From NCBI RefSeq assembly GCF_014191495.1, contig NZ_JACHWR010000001.1, forward strand, positions 1,364,001 through 1,428,000: a stretch of DNA of 64,000 nucleotides. The letters run 5' to 3'. This DNA is from Nocardioides soli (GTDB lineage: Bacteria > Actinomycetota > Actinomycetes > Propionibacteriales > Nocardioidaceae). Under the pieces are notes generated by a model. The model did not search any database, was not told the origin of the DNA, and saw only the letters and a list, made by a program, of their open reading frames with translations. The position numbers and the translations under genes are program-made. Positions 9,094 through 15,807 of the stretch are shown in pieces. The first letter of the stretch is position 1. Each line of letters begins with the position of its first letter.

Positions 9094-9141
9094 GATCTCT
9101 GACCTCCTTGTCAGTCCGGGCGTGACGCTACCGGAGACGGG

Positions 9142-9173
9142 ACGGGCCCGCGGGGCTTGCCCCGCGGACCCGT
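9142..9173 (-). terminator. Intra-operon hairpin between binding protein and ABC genes
   Basis: ACGGGTCCGCGGGG and its complement form a 14-bp stem (one G-U pair when read on the minus strand) around a four-base CAAG loop, 24 bases after the lipoprotein stop. No U-run follows. Such hairpins after a binding-protein gene usually lower expression of the transporter genes relative to the binding protein, or protect the upstream mRNA end. Confidence 0.7.
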
Positions 9174-9196
9174 CATCGTGTCGATTCAGCCGACGG

Positions 9197-10261
9197 TCAC
9201 TTGGCCGGCTTGTCCGGCACCGTGATCTCGCCGTCGATGATCTGCTGCTTGTAGTCGTCGAGCTGGTCGGTGATGTCGTCGACGAAGCCACCGCTGGTGG
9301 AGTAGCCGACACCGTCGACCTTGAGGTCGTAGGTGGTGACACCGGTCGGGAAGTCGCCCCCGCTGACCTGCTTGAGGTAGTTGTAGACCGCGACGTTCAC
9401 GTTCTTGAGCATCGAGGTCAGGATGACGTCCTTCACGGACGGGTCCGCGGTGTTGTACTGGTCGGAGTCGACACCGATCGCCCAGGCCTTGGCCTCGGAG
9501 GCCGCCTCGAAGACGCCACCACCGGAGCCGCCGGCGGCGTGGTAGACGACGTCCGCGCCGTTGTCGTACATGCCCTGCGCGGCCGTCTTGCCCTTGGCCG
9601 GGTCGGCGAAGCCGGAGAAGTCCGGGACCTGGGTGAGGTACTTGACGTCGATCTTGATGTCCGGGTTGACCGCCTGGGCGCCGGCCTCGTAGCCCGCCTG
9701 GAACTTCTGGATCAGCGGGGTCTCGACGCCACCGACGAAGCCGATGTGGTCGGTCTCGGTCTTCAGCGCCGCGGCGGCGCCGACCAGGAACGAGCCCTGC
9801 TCCTCGGCGAACACCAGGCTGGCGACGTTCGGGGAGTCCGCGAGGCTGGAGTCGTCGATGATCGCGAAGTGGACGTCGGGGTACTCCTTGGAGACCTTGC
9901 CCACCGAGGCGGCGTAGGCGAAGCCCACCGCGATGATCGGGTCGTAGCCGGCGTCGGCGAAGGTGCGCAGACGCTCCTCGCGAGCGGTCTCGGCCTCGCC
10001 GTCCTCGGCCTCGGACTCCTGGCTCTCGGCGATCAGGCCCTCTTCCTTGGCCTGGTCGAGACCCGCCGCCGCGGAGTCGTTGAACGACTGGTCGCCACGG
10101 CCGCCGACGTCGTACGCCATGCCGACCTTGACGTCAGAGGTGGGCGCCTTCGAGCCGTCGTCCGAGGCCGAGCCGTTGTCGCCGTCGCTGTCACTGCCGC
10201 ACGCGCTGAGGGCCAGGATCCCGGCCGCGAGCACTGCCGCAAACTTCGTGGTGCGCCGCAA
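9197..10261 (-). CDS. BMP-family nucleoside-binding lipoprotein
   Basis: A 354-residue extracytoplasmic binding protein of the basic membrane protein (BmpA/PnrA) family, expected to deliver nucleosides to the permeases. The N-terminus RRTTKFAAVLAAGILALSAC is a lipoprotein signal peptide with lipobox LSAC, followed by a Ser/Asp/Gly-rich linker. VGMAYDVGGRGDQSFND is the classic family opening. VGFVGGVETPLIQKF and YHAAGGSGGG are further conserved blocks. The start appears to be TTG 10261-10259, placed four bases after GGAGG; the reading frame upstream has no signal-peptide character. It heads the operon down to deoA, with a plausible -10 (TAGTGT, 10320-10315). Confidence 0.93.
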   Translation of the reverse strand: MRRTTKFAAVLAAGILALSACGSDSDGDNGSASDDGSKAPTSDVKVGMAYDVGGRGDQSFNDSAAAGLDQAKEEGLIAESQESEAEDGEAETAREERLRTFADAGYDPIIAVGFAYAASVGKVSKEYPDVHFAIIDDSSLADSPNVASLVFAEEQGSFLVGAAAALKTETDHIGFVGGVETPLIQKFQAGYEAGAQAVNPDIKIDVKYLTQVPDFSGFADPAKGKTAAQGMYDNGADVVYHAAGGSGGGVFEAASEAKAWAIGVDSDQYNTADPSVKDVILTSMLKNVNVAVYNYLKQVSGGDFPTGVTTYDLKVDGVGYSTSGGFVDDITDQLDDYKQQIIDGEITVPDKPAK

Positions 10262-10314
10262 GACGCCTCCTTCATGTGCTGTGGACGCCCTTCCAGGCGC
10301 AGAAAACAGGTCAG

Positions 10315-10320
10315 ACACTA
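10315..10320 (-). promoter_or_regulatory. Putative -10 box (TAGTGT) of the nucleoside operon
   Basis: TAGTGT on the minus strand lies in the 134-base gap between the amidohydrolase and the BMP lipoprotein and would give a leader of about 47 bases containing GGAGG. No clear -35. The gap shows nothing else strong. Confidence 0.35.
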
Positions 10321-10395
10321 GGCCCTTCGCGCGGCGACGGCACGCTGTTGACGAAGTTGTTACCGAGTCGATGCGTGCGAACCGCCCGTTTCACG

Positions 10396-11613
10396 TCAGG
10401 TGCGGGGCAAGGACGCCACCGCGACCTGCGCCAGCACCCGGGCGCCGACCGCCACCGCGCGGTCGTCGACGCGGAGGTTCCCCTGGTGCAGGTCGTACGT
10501 CGGCCCGCCCGGCGTGCGGGTGCCGAGCCGGCCCATCGCGCCCGGGACCCGGTCGAGATACCACCCGAAGTCCTCGCCGCCGAGGCTCTGCTGGGTGGAC
10601 ATGTGGCCGTCGAGGCCGAGCACGGCCTCCACGGCGCCCGCCAGCAGCGTGGTCGAGGCCGAGTCGTTGACCACCGGGGGCACGCCGCGCTGGTACTCGA
10701 CCTGCGCGTGCACGCCGTACGGCGCGACGATCTGCTCCACGAGCAGCGGCACCAGCTTCTCGGCCTCCGACCAGGCGATCGCGTCGAGCATCCGGACCGT
10801 CCCTCCGACCCGGCCGGTCGCGGGGATCACGTTGTGCGCCGAGCCGGCCCGGACCACGCCCCAGACCACGCTGACGCCCGCCCGCGGGTCGAGCCGGCGG
10901 GAGAGGATGGCCGGCAGCTCGGTGACGACCTTGCCGAGCGCGAAGGTGAGGTCCTCGGTGAGGTGCGGGCGCGAGGTGTGCCCGCCGGAGCCGGTGAGCG
11001 TGACGTCGACGTGGTCGGCCGCCCCGGTGATCGGCCCCTCGCGGAGGCCGACCCGGCCGACGTCGAGGGTGGGGTCGCAGTGCAGGCCGAAGATCCGCTC
11101 GACGCCGTCGAGGGCGCCCAGCTCGATCAGCGACAGCGCGCCGCCGGGCATCACCTCCTCGGCGGGCTGGAAGAGCAGCCGCACCCGGCCCGGGAGCAGC
11201 CCCAGCTCGTGCACCCGCGCCAGGGCGACGGCGGCGCCGACCAGCGCGGAGGTGTGCACGTCGTGCCCGCACGCGTGGGTGACCCCCTCGACCGTGCTCG
11301 CCCACGGGTCGCCGGTGAGGTCGGGGACCGGCAGCGCGTCGAGGTCGGCCCGCAGCGCGACGACCGGGCCGCGGTCGCCGATCTCGGCGACCAGCCCGGT
11401 GCGGGGCAACTCGGTGACCCGCCACCCGGCCCGCTGGATGCGGGCCGCGACGAGGGCGGTCGTGCGCAGCTCACGCCAGGACAGCTCGGGGTGCGCGTGC
11501 AGGTCGCGCCGCAGCCCGATCAGCTCGTCCCCGACGGCCGCGACGGCGCCGGCGATGGCGTCGCCGAGGACGGCGCCGGGGGGCGTGCCAGGGGTCGGGC
11601 CGAGGGAGGACAT
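10396..11613 (-). CDS. M20D-type metal-dependent amidohydrolase (aminoacylase/hippurate hydrolase family)
   Basis: A 405-residue cytoplasmic hydrolase that cleaves N-acyl or amide bonds of amino-acid conjugates. Family marks are LRRDLHAHPELSWRE, ALRADLDALPV, HACGHDVHTSALVGAA (metal ligands), LLFQPAEEVMPGG with the catalytic and metal-binding glutamates, GSGGHTSRPHLTED in the lid domain, and a C-terminal HQGN. All expected ligands are visible and length is normal. It lies upstream of the nucleoside operon on the same strand, 134 bases away, and has its own gap from the ScyD-like gene, so it is probably a separate unit. The true substrate (N-acetyl amino acid, peptide or auxin-like conjugate) cannot be assigned. 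Confidence 0.9.
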   Translation of the reverse strand: MSSLGPTPGTPPGAVLGDAIAGAVAAVGDELIGLRRDLHAHPELSWRELRTTALVAARIQRAGWRVTELPRTGLVAEIGDRGPVVALRADLDALPVPDLTGDPWASTVEGVTHACGHDVHTSALVGAAVALARVHELGLLPGRVRLLFQPAEEVMPGGALSLIELGALDGVERIFGLHCDPTLDVGRVGLREGPITGAADHVDVTLTGSGGHTSRPHLTEDLTFALGKVVTELPAILSRRLDPRAGVSVVWGVVRAGSAHNVIPATGRVGGTVRMLDAIAWSEAEKLVPLLVEQIVAPYGVHAQVEYQRGVPPVVNDSASTTLLAGAVEAVLGLDGHMSTQQSLGGEDFGWYLDRVPGAMGRLGTRTPGGPTYDLHQGNLRVDDRAVAVGARVLAQVAVASLPRT

Positions 11614-11639
11614 GTCAGCACGAGGTTAGTTCACGCGCG

Positions 11640-11680
11640 CCCGGATGCGGGCCCGGCCGGCGACCGGGCCCGCATCCGGG
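11640..11680 (-). terminator. Perfect 17-bp hairpin after the first ScyD-like gene
   Basis: Arms 11640-11656 and 11664-11680 are perfect complements (CCCGGATGCGGGCCCGG) with a seven-base loop, starting 15 bases downstream of the stop at 11696 in the minus direction. No T-run, as is usual for actinobacterial terminators. Confidence 0.85.
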
Positions 11681-11695
11681 GCTCCGCGGGTCGGC

Positions 11696-12793
11696 TCAGC
11701 CGCCGTAGCGCACGAGCTTGCCGGCGGGCGGTGCCGTGTCGTTCGGCGGGAGCACGTTCGTGGTGGCGTAGAGGCCGTCCGGGGTCCACTCGACGGCGGC
11801 GGGCAGCTTCGTCTTGGCGTACGTGCGCACCTTCGTGGTGCCGTGCTTGATCCGGGAGATCTCACCGCCGAAGAGCTGGGCGACGTAGACGTCGCCGTTC
11901 GCCGCCACCGCCAGTCCGGTGGGCGCGAAGAGGCCGCCGACGATCTGCTTGACCTTCCCGTTCTTCATCCCGACGCTGTAGAGCGACCCGAGCGGCATCT
12001 GCTCCCCGAGCCCGCCACCCTCGGTGGTGACCAGGAGCTTGCCGTCGGAGCCCTTCTGCACGTCGGTGGGCACCGGCTCGCCGTAGTAGGTCATGCCGAC
12101 CACGCAGTCGGGCAGCTTCATGCCCTGGGCGAGCTCCGCGGTGATCTTCACCGGCACCGCGGGCAGCACCGCGAGCGTGTGGATCTTGCCCTTCGGCGAG
12201 ATGGAGAGCACGGCGTTCATCCCCGCGTCGGCGACGAAGACGGTGCCCTCGTCGACCTGGTACGTCGCGTACGGGTGCGAGTCCGGCAGCCCCTGGTAGC
12301 TCGGCGGACCGAAGTCCGCCGTCGGCCACTGCGCCGCGCACTCGGCGCTGATGCCCCGGATGCCGTAGGTGACCTTGTGGTCCGGGTTCTTCTTGTTCTC
12401 GTAGGCACGGACGTTGGCGAGCGTCTTGACCTTGCCCTTCGGCGTGATCCACTTGACCCACGACTTGATCGGCATCTGCTCGCCGCTGCTCTTGGTCTCG
12501 GTGAACACGAGCTTGCCGTGGAAGACCGAGACCCCGCCGACCTCATTGCCGTTCTTGCTCGCGTAGACCGTCTTGGGCTTCTTGCCCTGGCGGATCCTGC
12601 TGAGCAGGCCGGCGAAGTTCTGGGTGACGTACGCCGTGCCGTCGTCGTCGACCGCGGCCGAGAGCGGGGCGATCAGTCCCTTGGCGAGCGTGTCGGGCTT
12701 CGGCGCGGCCGCCTGGCCGGCGGGCACGGCGACGGCCGTCGTGGCGGCCACGGCGAGCGTGGCCGCGGCGGCGAGCATCCGGGTTCTGCGCAT
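11696..12793 (-). CDS. Secreted ScyD/ScyE-family beta-propeller protein (copy 1)
   Basis: A 365-residue exported protein. Residues 1-30 (MRRTRMLAAAATLAVAATTA then VAVPAGQAA) form a Sec signal peptide. The mature part resembles ScyD/ScyE-type proteins, which fold as six-bladed propellers with repeated blades such as GTAYVTQNFAGLLSRIRQG, GTVFVADAGMNAVLSISP and GDVYVAQLFGGEISRI. In actinobacteria these are usually unlinked to scytonemin synthesis and their role is unknown. ATG 12793 follows GGGAGGAAG. It is paralogous to the next gene (12930-14093), sharing the order of blades and phrases such as VTYGIRG and DSHPYAT, and points to a local duplication. Each copy ends in its own similar terminator. 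Confidence 0.88.
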   Translation of the reverse strand: MRRTRMLAAAATLAVAATTAVAVPAGQAAAPKPDTLAKGLIAPLSAAVDDDGTAYVTQNFAGLLSRIRQGKKPKTVYASKNGNEVGGVSVFHGKLVFTETKSSGEQMPIKSWVKWITPKGKVKTLANVRAYENKKNPDHKVTYGIRGISAECAAQWPTADFGPPSYQGLPDSHPYATYQVDEGTVFVADAGMNAVLSISPKGKIHTLAVLPAVPVKITAELAQGMKLPDCVVGMTYYGEPVPTDVQKGSDGKLLVTTEGGGLGEQMPLGSLYSVGMKNGKVKQIVGGLFAPTGLAVAANGDVYVAQLFGGEISRIKHGTTKVRTYAKTKLPAAVEWTPDGLYATTNVLPPNDTAPPAGKLVRYGG

Positions 12794-12876
12794 GGGCTTC
12801 CTCCCTGAGCGGTGATGAGCCCCTCCACACTGTGACGACCTCGTGCCGCGCGCAACGCCCATCCGGGGGATAGACG

Positions 12877-12916
12877 CGAGTGCGGGCCCCGGCCGATCAT
12901 CCGGGACCCGCACTCG
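12877..12916 (-). terminator. 16-bp hairpin after the second ScyD-like gene
   Basis: Arms 12877-12892 and 12901-12916 (CGAGTGCGGGCCCCGG against CCGGGACCCGCACTCG, one mismatch) with an eight-base loop, 14 bases beyond the stop at 12930. Its position and architecture parallel the hairpin at 11640-11680, as expected if gene and terminator were duplicated together. Confidence 0.82.
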
Positions 12917-12929
12917 GATCGTGGGGCGG

Positions 12930-14093
12930 TCAGCGTCGGAAGCTGACCACCTTGCCGTTGGGCTTCTTGCCCTTCGGCGGGAGCACGTCCGTGGTCGCGA
13001 ACAGCATCGTGCCGCGCACCTCGACGTCACCGGTCATCGAGAGCCGGCGCACGGTCGACGCCCGGTCCGAGCCCTTCTTGATCTTCGCGATCGCGCCGGA
13101 GAACAGCTGCGAGACGTACACGTCGCCGTTGTCGGCCACGGCCACCCCGACCGGGCTGACCAGGCCGCCGGCGACCCTGCTCACCTTGCCGCTCCTGGGA
13201 TGCACCCTGAAGACCTGGCCGCGCGCGCCCATGCTCGGGTCCTCGGGCCCGCCCGGCAGGGAGCTCACGTAGAGGCTGCCGTCGGGACCGACCTCGACGT
13301 CGGTCGGCACCGACTCGAAGTAGTAGTCGAGGCCGACCGCGCACTGCGGCAGCCCCTGCTCCTCGGCGAAGCCCGCGGTGATCTCGGTCGGCACGCCCGG
13401 CAGCACGGCGACCGTGCGGACCTTGCCCTGCGGCGACACGGCGAGGATCGCGTTCATCGCCGCGTCCGCGACGTACGTCGTCCGCTTGACCGTCGTGGTC
13501 GCGTAGGGGTGCGAGTCGACGATGCCGGGGTACGACGCCGGCGGCCCGTCGGCCGGCCACTGAGCCGCGCAGTCGTCGGCGAGGCCGCGGACGCCGTAGG
13601 TGACGTCGCCGTCGGGGTTGGCCTTCCTCTCGTAGGCCAGCAGGTTCGCCACCGGCGTCGCCTTGCCGCTGCCGGCGATCCGCAGCAGCCGGGTCGCGGT
13701 GTAGTTGCCGTCCTTGTCGGACTCGCTGACCGCGAAGGTCACGGTGCCGCGCCGCGCGGAGACGGCGCCGACCTCGGCGCCCCGCTTCGTGGCGGTGTAG
13801 AGCGTTTTCGGCTGCTTGCCCGGCCGGAGCAGCTGGAGCGAGCCGCCGAAGCTCTGCGTGACGTAGACGTCGGTGCCGTCGACGGCGATGCTCAGCGGGC
13901 TCAGCAGGCCCTTCGCCAGCACGGTCGGCTTGGCGGGCTTGGCGGGCTTGGCGGGCTTGGCGGGCTTGGCGGGCTTGGCGGGCTTGGCGGGCTTGGCGGG
14001 CTTGGCGGGCACCGCCAGGGACGGCGCCGCCGCGAGGGTGCCGGCGGCGAGCGCGGTGGCCGCCAGGCCGGCGAGGATTCGGGTCGTGCGCAT
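12930..14093 (-). CDS. Secreted ScyD/ScyE-family beta-propeller protein with PAK repeat stalk (copy 2)
   Basis: A 387-residue exported protein. Residues 1-28 are a signal peptide (MRTTRILAGLAATALAAGTL, then AAAPSLAV), followed immediately by nine tandem Pro-Ala-Lys triplets, then the propeller with blades such as TDVYVTQSFGGSLQLLRPG, TTYVADAAMNAILAVSP and GDVYVSQLFSGAIAKI. The basic PAK stretch would place a flexible, positively charged stalk between the membrane exit and the propeller, perhaps to bind anionic wall polymers (inference). Copy 1 lacks it. ATG 14093 is preceded by GGAGGCAG. The upstream gap to mazE contains a perfect palindrome at 14172-14189. Confidence 0.88.
   Translation of the reverse strand: MRTTRILAGLAATALAAGTLAAAPSLAVPAKPAKPAKPAKPAKPAKPAKPAKPAKPTVLAKGLLSPLSIAVDGTDVYVTQSFGGSLQLLRPGKQPKTLYTATKRGAEVGAVSARRGTVTFAVSESDKDGNYTATRLLRIAGSGKATPVANLLAYERKANPDGDVTYGVRGLADDCAAQWPADGPPASYPGIVDSHPYATTTVKRTTYVADAAMNAILAVSPQGKVRTVAVLPGVPTEITAGFAEEQGLPQCAVGLDYYFESVPTDVEVGPDGSLYVSSLPGGPEDPSMGARGQVFRVHPRSGKVSRVAGGLVSPVGVAVADNGDVYVSQLFSGAIAKIKKGSDRASTVRRLSMTGDVEVRGTMLFATTDVLPPKGKKPNGKVVSFRR
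13929..14009. repeat. Nine exact tandem 9-bp repeats (PAK codons)
   Basis: CTTGGCGGG is repeated nine times without a single change on the plus strand, encoding (PAK)9 on the minus strand. Identity at synonymous positions means recent expansion or homogenisation. Unit number changes of one would stay in frame, so the stalk length could vary between strains. Confidence 0.95.
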
Positions 14094-14171
14094 GGTGTGC
14101 TGCCTCCAGAAGGATGTGGTGTCGGTGGGATGACACTGCCGATCCCCCGGTCCCGGGCGCAGGTGACGCCG

Positions 14172-14189
14172 GTCCCGAATGTTCGGGAC
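14172..14189. promoter_or_regulatory. Perfect 18-bp palindrome between ScyD-like gene and mazE
   Basis: GTCCCGAATGTTCGGGAC is a perfect inverted repeat with 8-bp arms and a TG centre. It lies in the divergent promoter region, 79 bases from the ScyD-like start and 43 bases from mazE. It could be an operator for either gene. Confidence 0.5.
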
Positions 14190-14213
14190 ACCGAGGCAAC
14201 GGCCCGGGTCATA

Positions 14214-14228
14214 CCGAGTTATACTCGG
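14214..14228 (+). promoter_or_regulatory. mazEF promoter -10 inside a palindromic operator
   Basis: CCGAGTTATACTCGG is a perfect palindrome (6-bp arms, TAT centre) and contains the near-consensus -10 TATACT (14220-14225). The GTG start of mazE follows the hexamer by six bases, so the transcript should be leaderless. A RHH antitoxin bound to this palindrome would block the promoter directly, the usual autoregulation of such loci. Confidence 0.65.
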
Positions 14229-14231
14229 GTC

Positions 14232-14477
14232 GTGAAGACCGCGATCTCCGTACCGGAAGAGATCTACGCTCGCGCCGAGCGAGCGGCGAGGAAGCTGGGA
14301 CTGAACCGTTCCCAGTTCTACTCGGCCGCCGCGGAGCGCCTAGCGGCCGAGGTCGAGTCCGCCGATGTGACGGCAGCCATCGACGCGGTCGTGGACGCGG
14401 CCAACGCCGACTCGTCGATGCCGTTCGCGATCACCGCGGGCACACGGCTCGACGACGATCCGGACAGCCAGTGGTGA
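14232..14477 (+). CDS. mazE: Ribbon-helix-helix antitoxin of a MazEF-type pair
   Basis: An 81-residue antitoxin. The N-terminal KTAISVPEEIYARAERAARKLGLNRSQFYSAAAERL is a ribbon-helix-helix DNA-binding domain (beta strand TAISVP, then two helices); the acidic C-terminus AITAGTRLDDDPDSQW is the likely toxin-neutralising tail. GTG 14232 is chosen because it lies six bases after a TATACT box and begins the RHH strand; the frame is open upstream but has no promoter-compatible start. The last four bases GTGA are shared with the toxin start, giving tight coupling. Probably represses its own palindromic promoter together with the toxin. Confidence 0.88.
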   Translation: MKTAISVPEEIYARAERAARKLGLNRSQFYSAAAERLAAEVESADVTAAIDAVVDAANADSSMPFAITAGTRLDDDPDSQW

Positions 14478-14818
14478 GTCGTGGCGACGTCCACTGGTGC
14501 GACCTCGGCGAACCATCGGGCAGCGCTCCGGCGAAGCGGCGGCCGGTGCTGGTCGTCCAGGCGGACCCGTACAACGAGAGTCGGCTCGCGACGACGATCG
14601 TCGCCGTCCTCACCTCCAACACCGCACTGTCGGCGATGCCGGGCAACGTCTTCCTGCCGGCGGCGGCTACCGGACTGCCGAAGGACTCGGTCGCCAACGT
14701 CACCGCGCTCGCGACGGTCGACCGCAGCTCGCTGGACCCGCACCCGACCGGCGCGGTCCCGAGTCATCTCATGAGGGAGGTCGAGCGAGGACTGGTCCGG
14801 GTCCTCGGCATCGGCTGA
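14474..14818 (+). CDS. mazF: MazF/PemK-family mRNA interferase toxin
   Basis: A 114-residue toxin of the CcdB/PemK fold. RGDVHWCDLGEPSGSAPAKRRPVLVVQAD is the family opening (RGDVxWxDLG and KxRPxLV with the catalytic arginine), ATTIVAVLTSN carries the conserved Thr/Ser strand, and VANVTALATVDRSSL matches the C-terminal strand. Expected to cut single-stranded mRNA at a short motif and arrest growth when free of MazE. Start is GTG 14474, overlapping the antitoxin stop by four bases; another GTG three bases earlier is possible. Converges on meaB with only 14 bases between the stops. Confidence 0.92.
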   Translation: MSRGDVHWCDLGEPSGSAPAKRRPVLVVQADPYNESRLATTIVAVLTSNTALSAMPGNVFLPAAATGLPKDSVANVTALATVDRSSLDPHPTGAVPSHLMREVERGLVRVLGIG

Positions 14819-14832
14819 CGCGCCGGCGCCGG

Positions 14833-15807
14833 TCAGCCCGCGTCGTACGCCGCGAGGATCCGGTCGGCCGCCACCGTGGCGGGCAGCTCGCCCGCGAGCA
14901 CGGCCGAGCGGACCTCCTCGCGCACCGCCTTGACCCCCGCGGAGTGCCGCAGCCGCTGGTCGAGCTCGTCGCGGACCAGCGCCCAGGTGAAGTCCAGCTG
15001 CTGGTGGGCCCGCTTGTCGGCCAGCCCCTGCGGGCCGAGGTGGTCGCGGTGGCCGTGCACCCGGTCCCAGAGGTCGTCGACCCCGGTGTCCTCGAGGGCG
15101 GAGCAGGTCACCACCGGAGGCGCCCACTCCCCCCGGCCGCGCACCAGCCGCAGCGCCCCGGCCAGGTCACGCGCGGCCACCCGCGCCTCCTGCACGCGGT
15201 CCCCGTCGGCCTTGTTGACGGCGATCACGTCGGCGAGCTCGAGGATGCCCTTCTTGATGCCCTGCAACTGGTCGCCGGTGCGGGCCAGGGTCAGGAAGAC
15301 GAATGTGTCGACCATGCCCGCGACGGTCACCTCGGACTGACCCACGCCCACGGTCTCGACCAGCACCACGTCGTACGCCGCGGCCTCGAGCACCGCCATC
15401 GCCTGCACGGTCGCCCGCGCGACGCCGCCGAGGGTGCCGGCGCTGGGCGAGGGCCGGACGAACGCGCTGGGGTCGTTGGCGAGCCGCGACATCCGGGTCT
15501 TGTCGCCGAGCACCGAGCCGCCCGTGCGCACGCTGGACGGGTCGACCGCGAGCACCCCGACCCGGTGCCCCCGCCCGGTCAGCCGCGAGCCGAGCGCCTC
15601 GATGAGCGTGGACTTCCCGACACCCGGCACGCCCGAGATCCCGACCCGGACCACGTCGCTGGGCGCATCCGTGGCGAGCGCGGTCAGCAGCTCGCGCGCC
15701 TGCTCGCGACGCCGCGGATGGGTCGACTCGACGAGCGTGATCGCCTGCGAGACCGCCGCCCGCCTGCCGTCCCGGATGCCGGCGACGAGCGAATCGACGT
15801 CCGGCAT
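14833..15807 (-). CDS. meaB: Methylmalonyl-CoA mutase chaperone GTPase MeaB (ArgK family)
   Basis: A 324-residue G3E GTPase that guards assembly and reactivation of adenosylcobalamin in methylmalonyl-CoA mutase. P-loop GVPGVGKST, DPSS and the switch ETVGVGQSE, and the base-specificity motif NKAD are all present; the C-terminal dimerisation arm runs from about residue 265. Length is standard. ATG 15807 overlaps the mutB stop by one base (TGATG), so it is the third gene of mutA-mutB-meaB. It ends 14 bases from the convergent mazF stop, with no terminator visible between. Confidence 0.95.
   Translation of the reverse strand: MPDVDSLVAGIRDGRRAAVSQAITLVESTHPRRREQARELLTALATDAPSDVVRVGISGVPGVGKSTLIEALGSRLTGRGHRVGVLAVDPSSVRTGGSVLGDKTRMSRLANDPSAFVRPSPSAGTLGGVARATVQAMAVLEAAAYDVVLVETVGVGQSEVTVAGMVDTFVFLTLARTGDQLQGIKKGILELADVIAVNKADGDRVQEARVAARDLAGALRLVRGRGEWAPPVVTCSALEDTGVDDLWDRVHGHRDHLGPQGLADKRAHQQLDFTWALVRDELDQRLRHSAGVKAVREEVRSAVLAGELPATVAADRILAAYDAG

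Noticed and set aside
7549..9102. A 517-codon plus-strand open frame across the ABC ATPase gene
   Set aside because: Composition and lack of motifs show it is the antisense shadow of the ATPase, which has full domain motifs.
12843..14231. Long plus-strand open frame upstream of mazE, including a Gly-Leu-Ala repeat
   Set aside because: It is the antisense of the second ScyD-like gene; only the last 81 codons form the real antitoxin gene.
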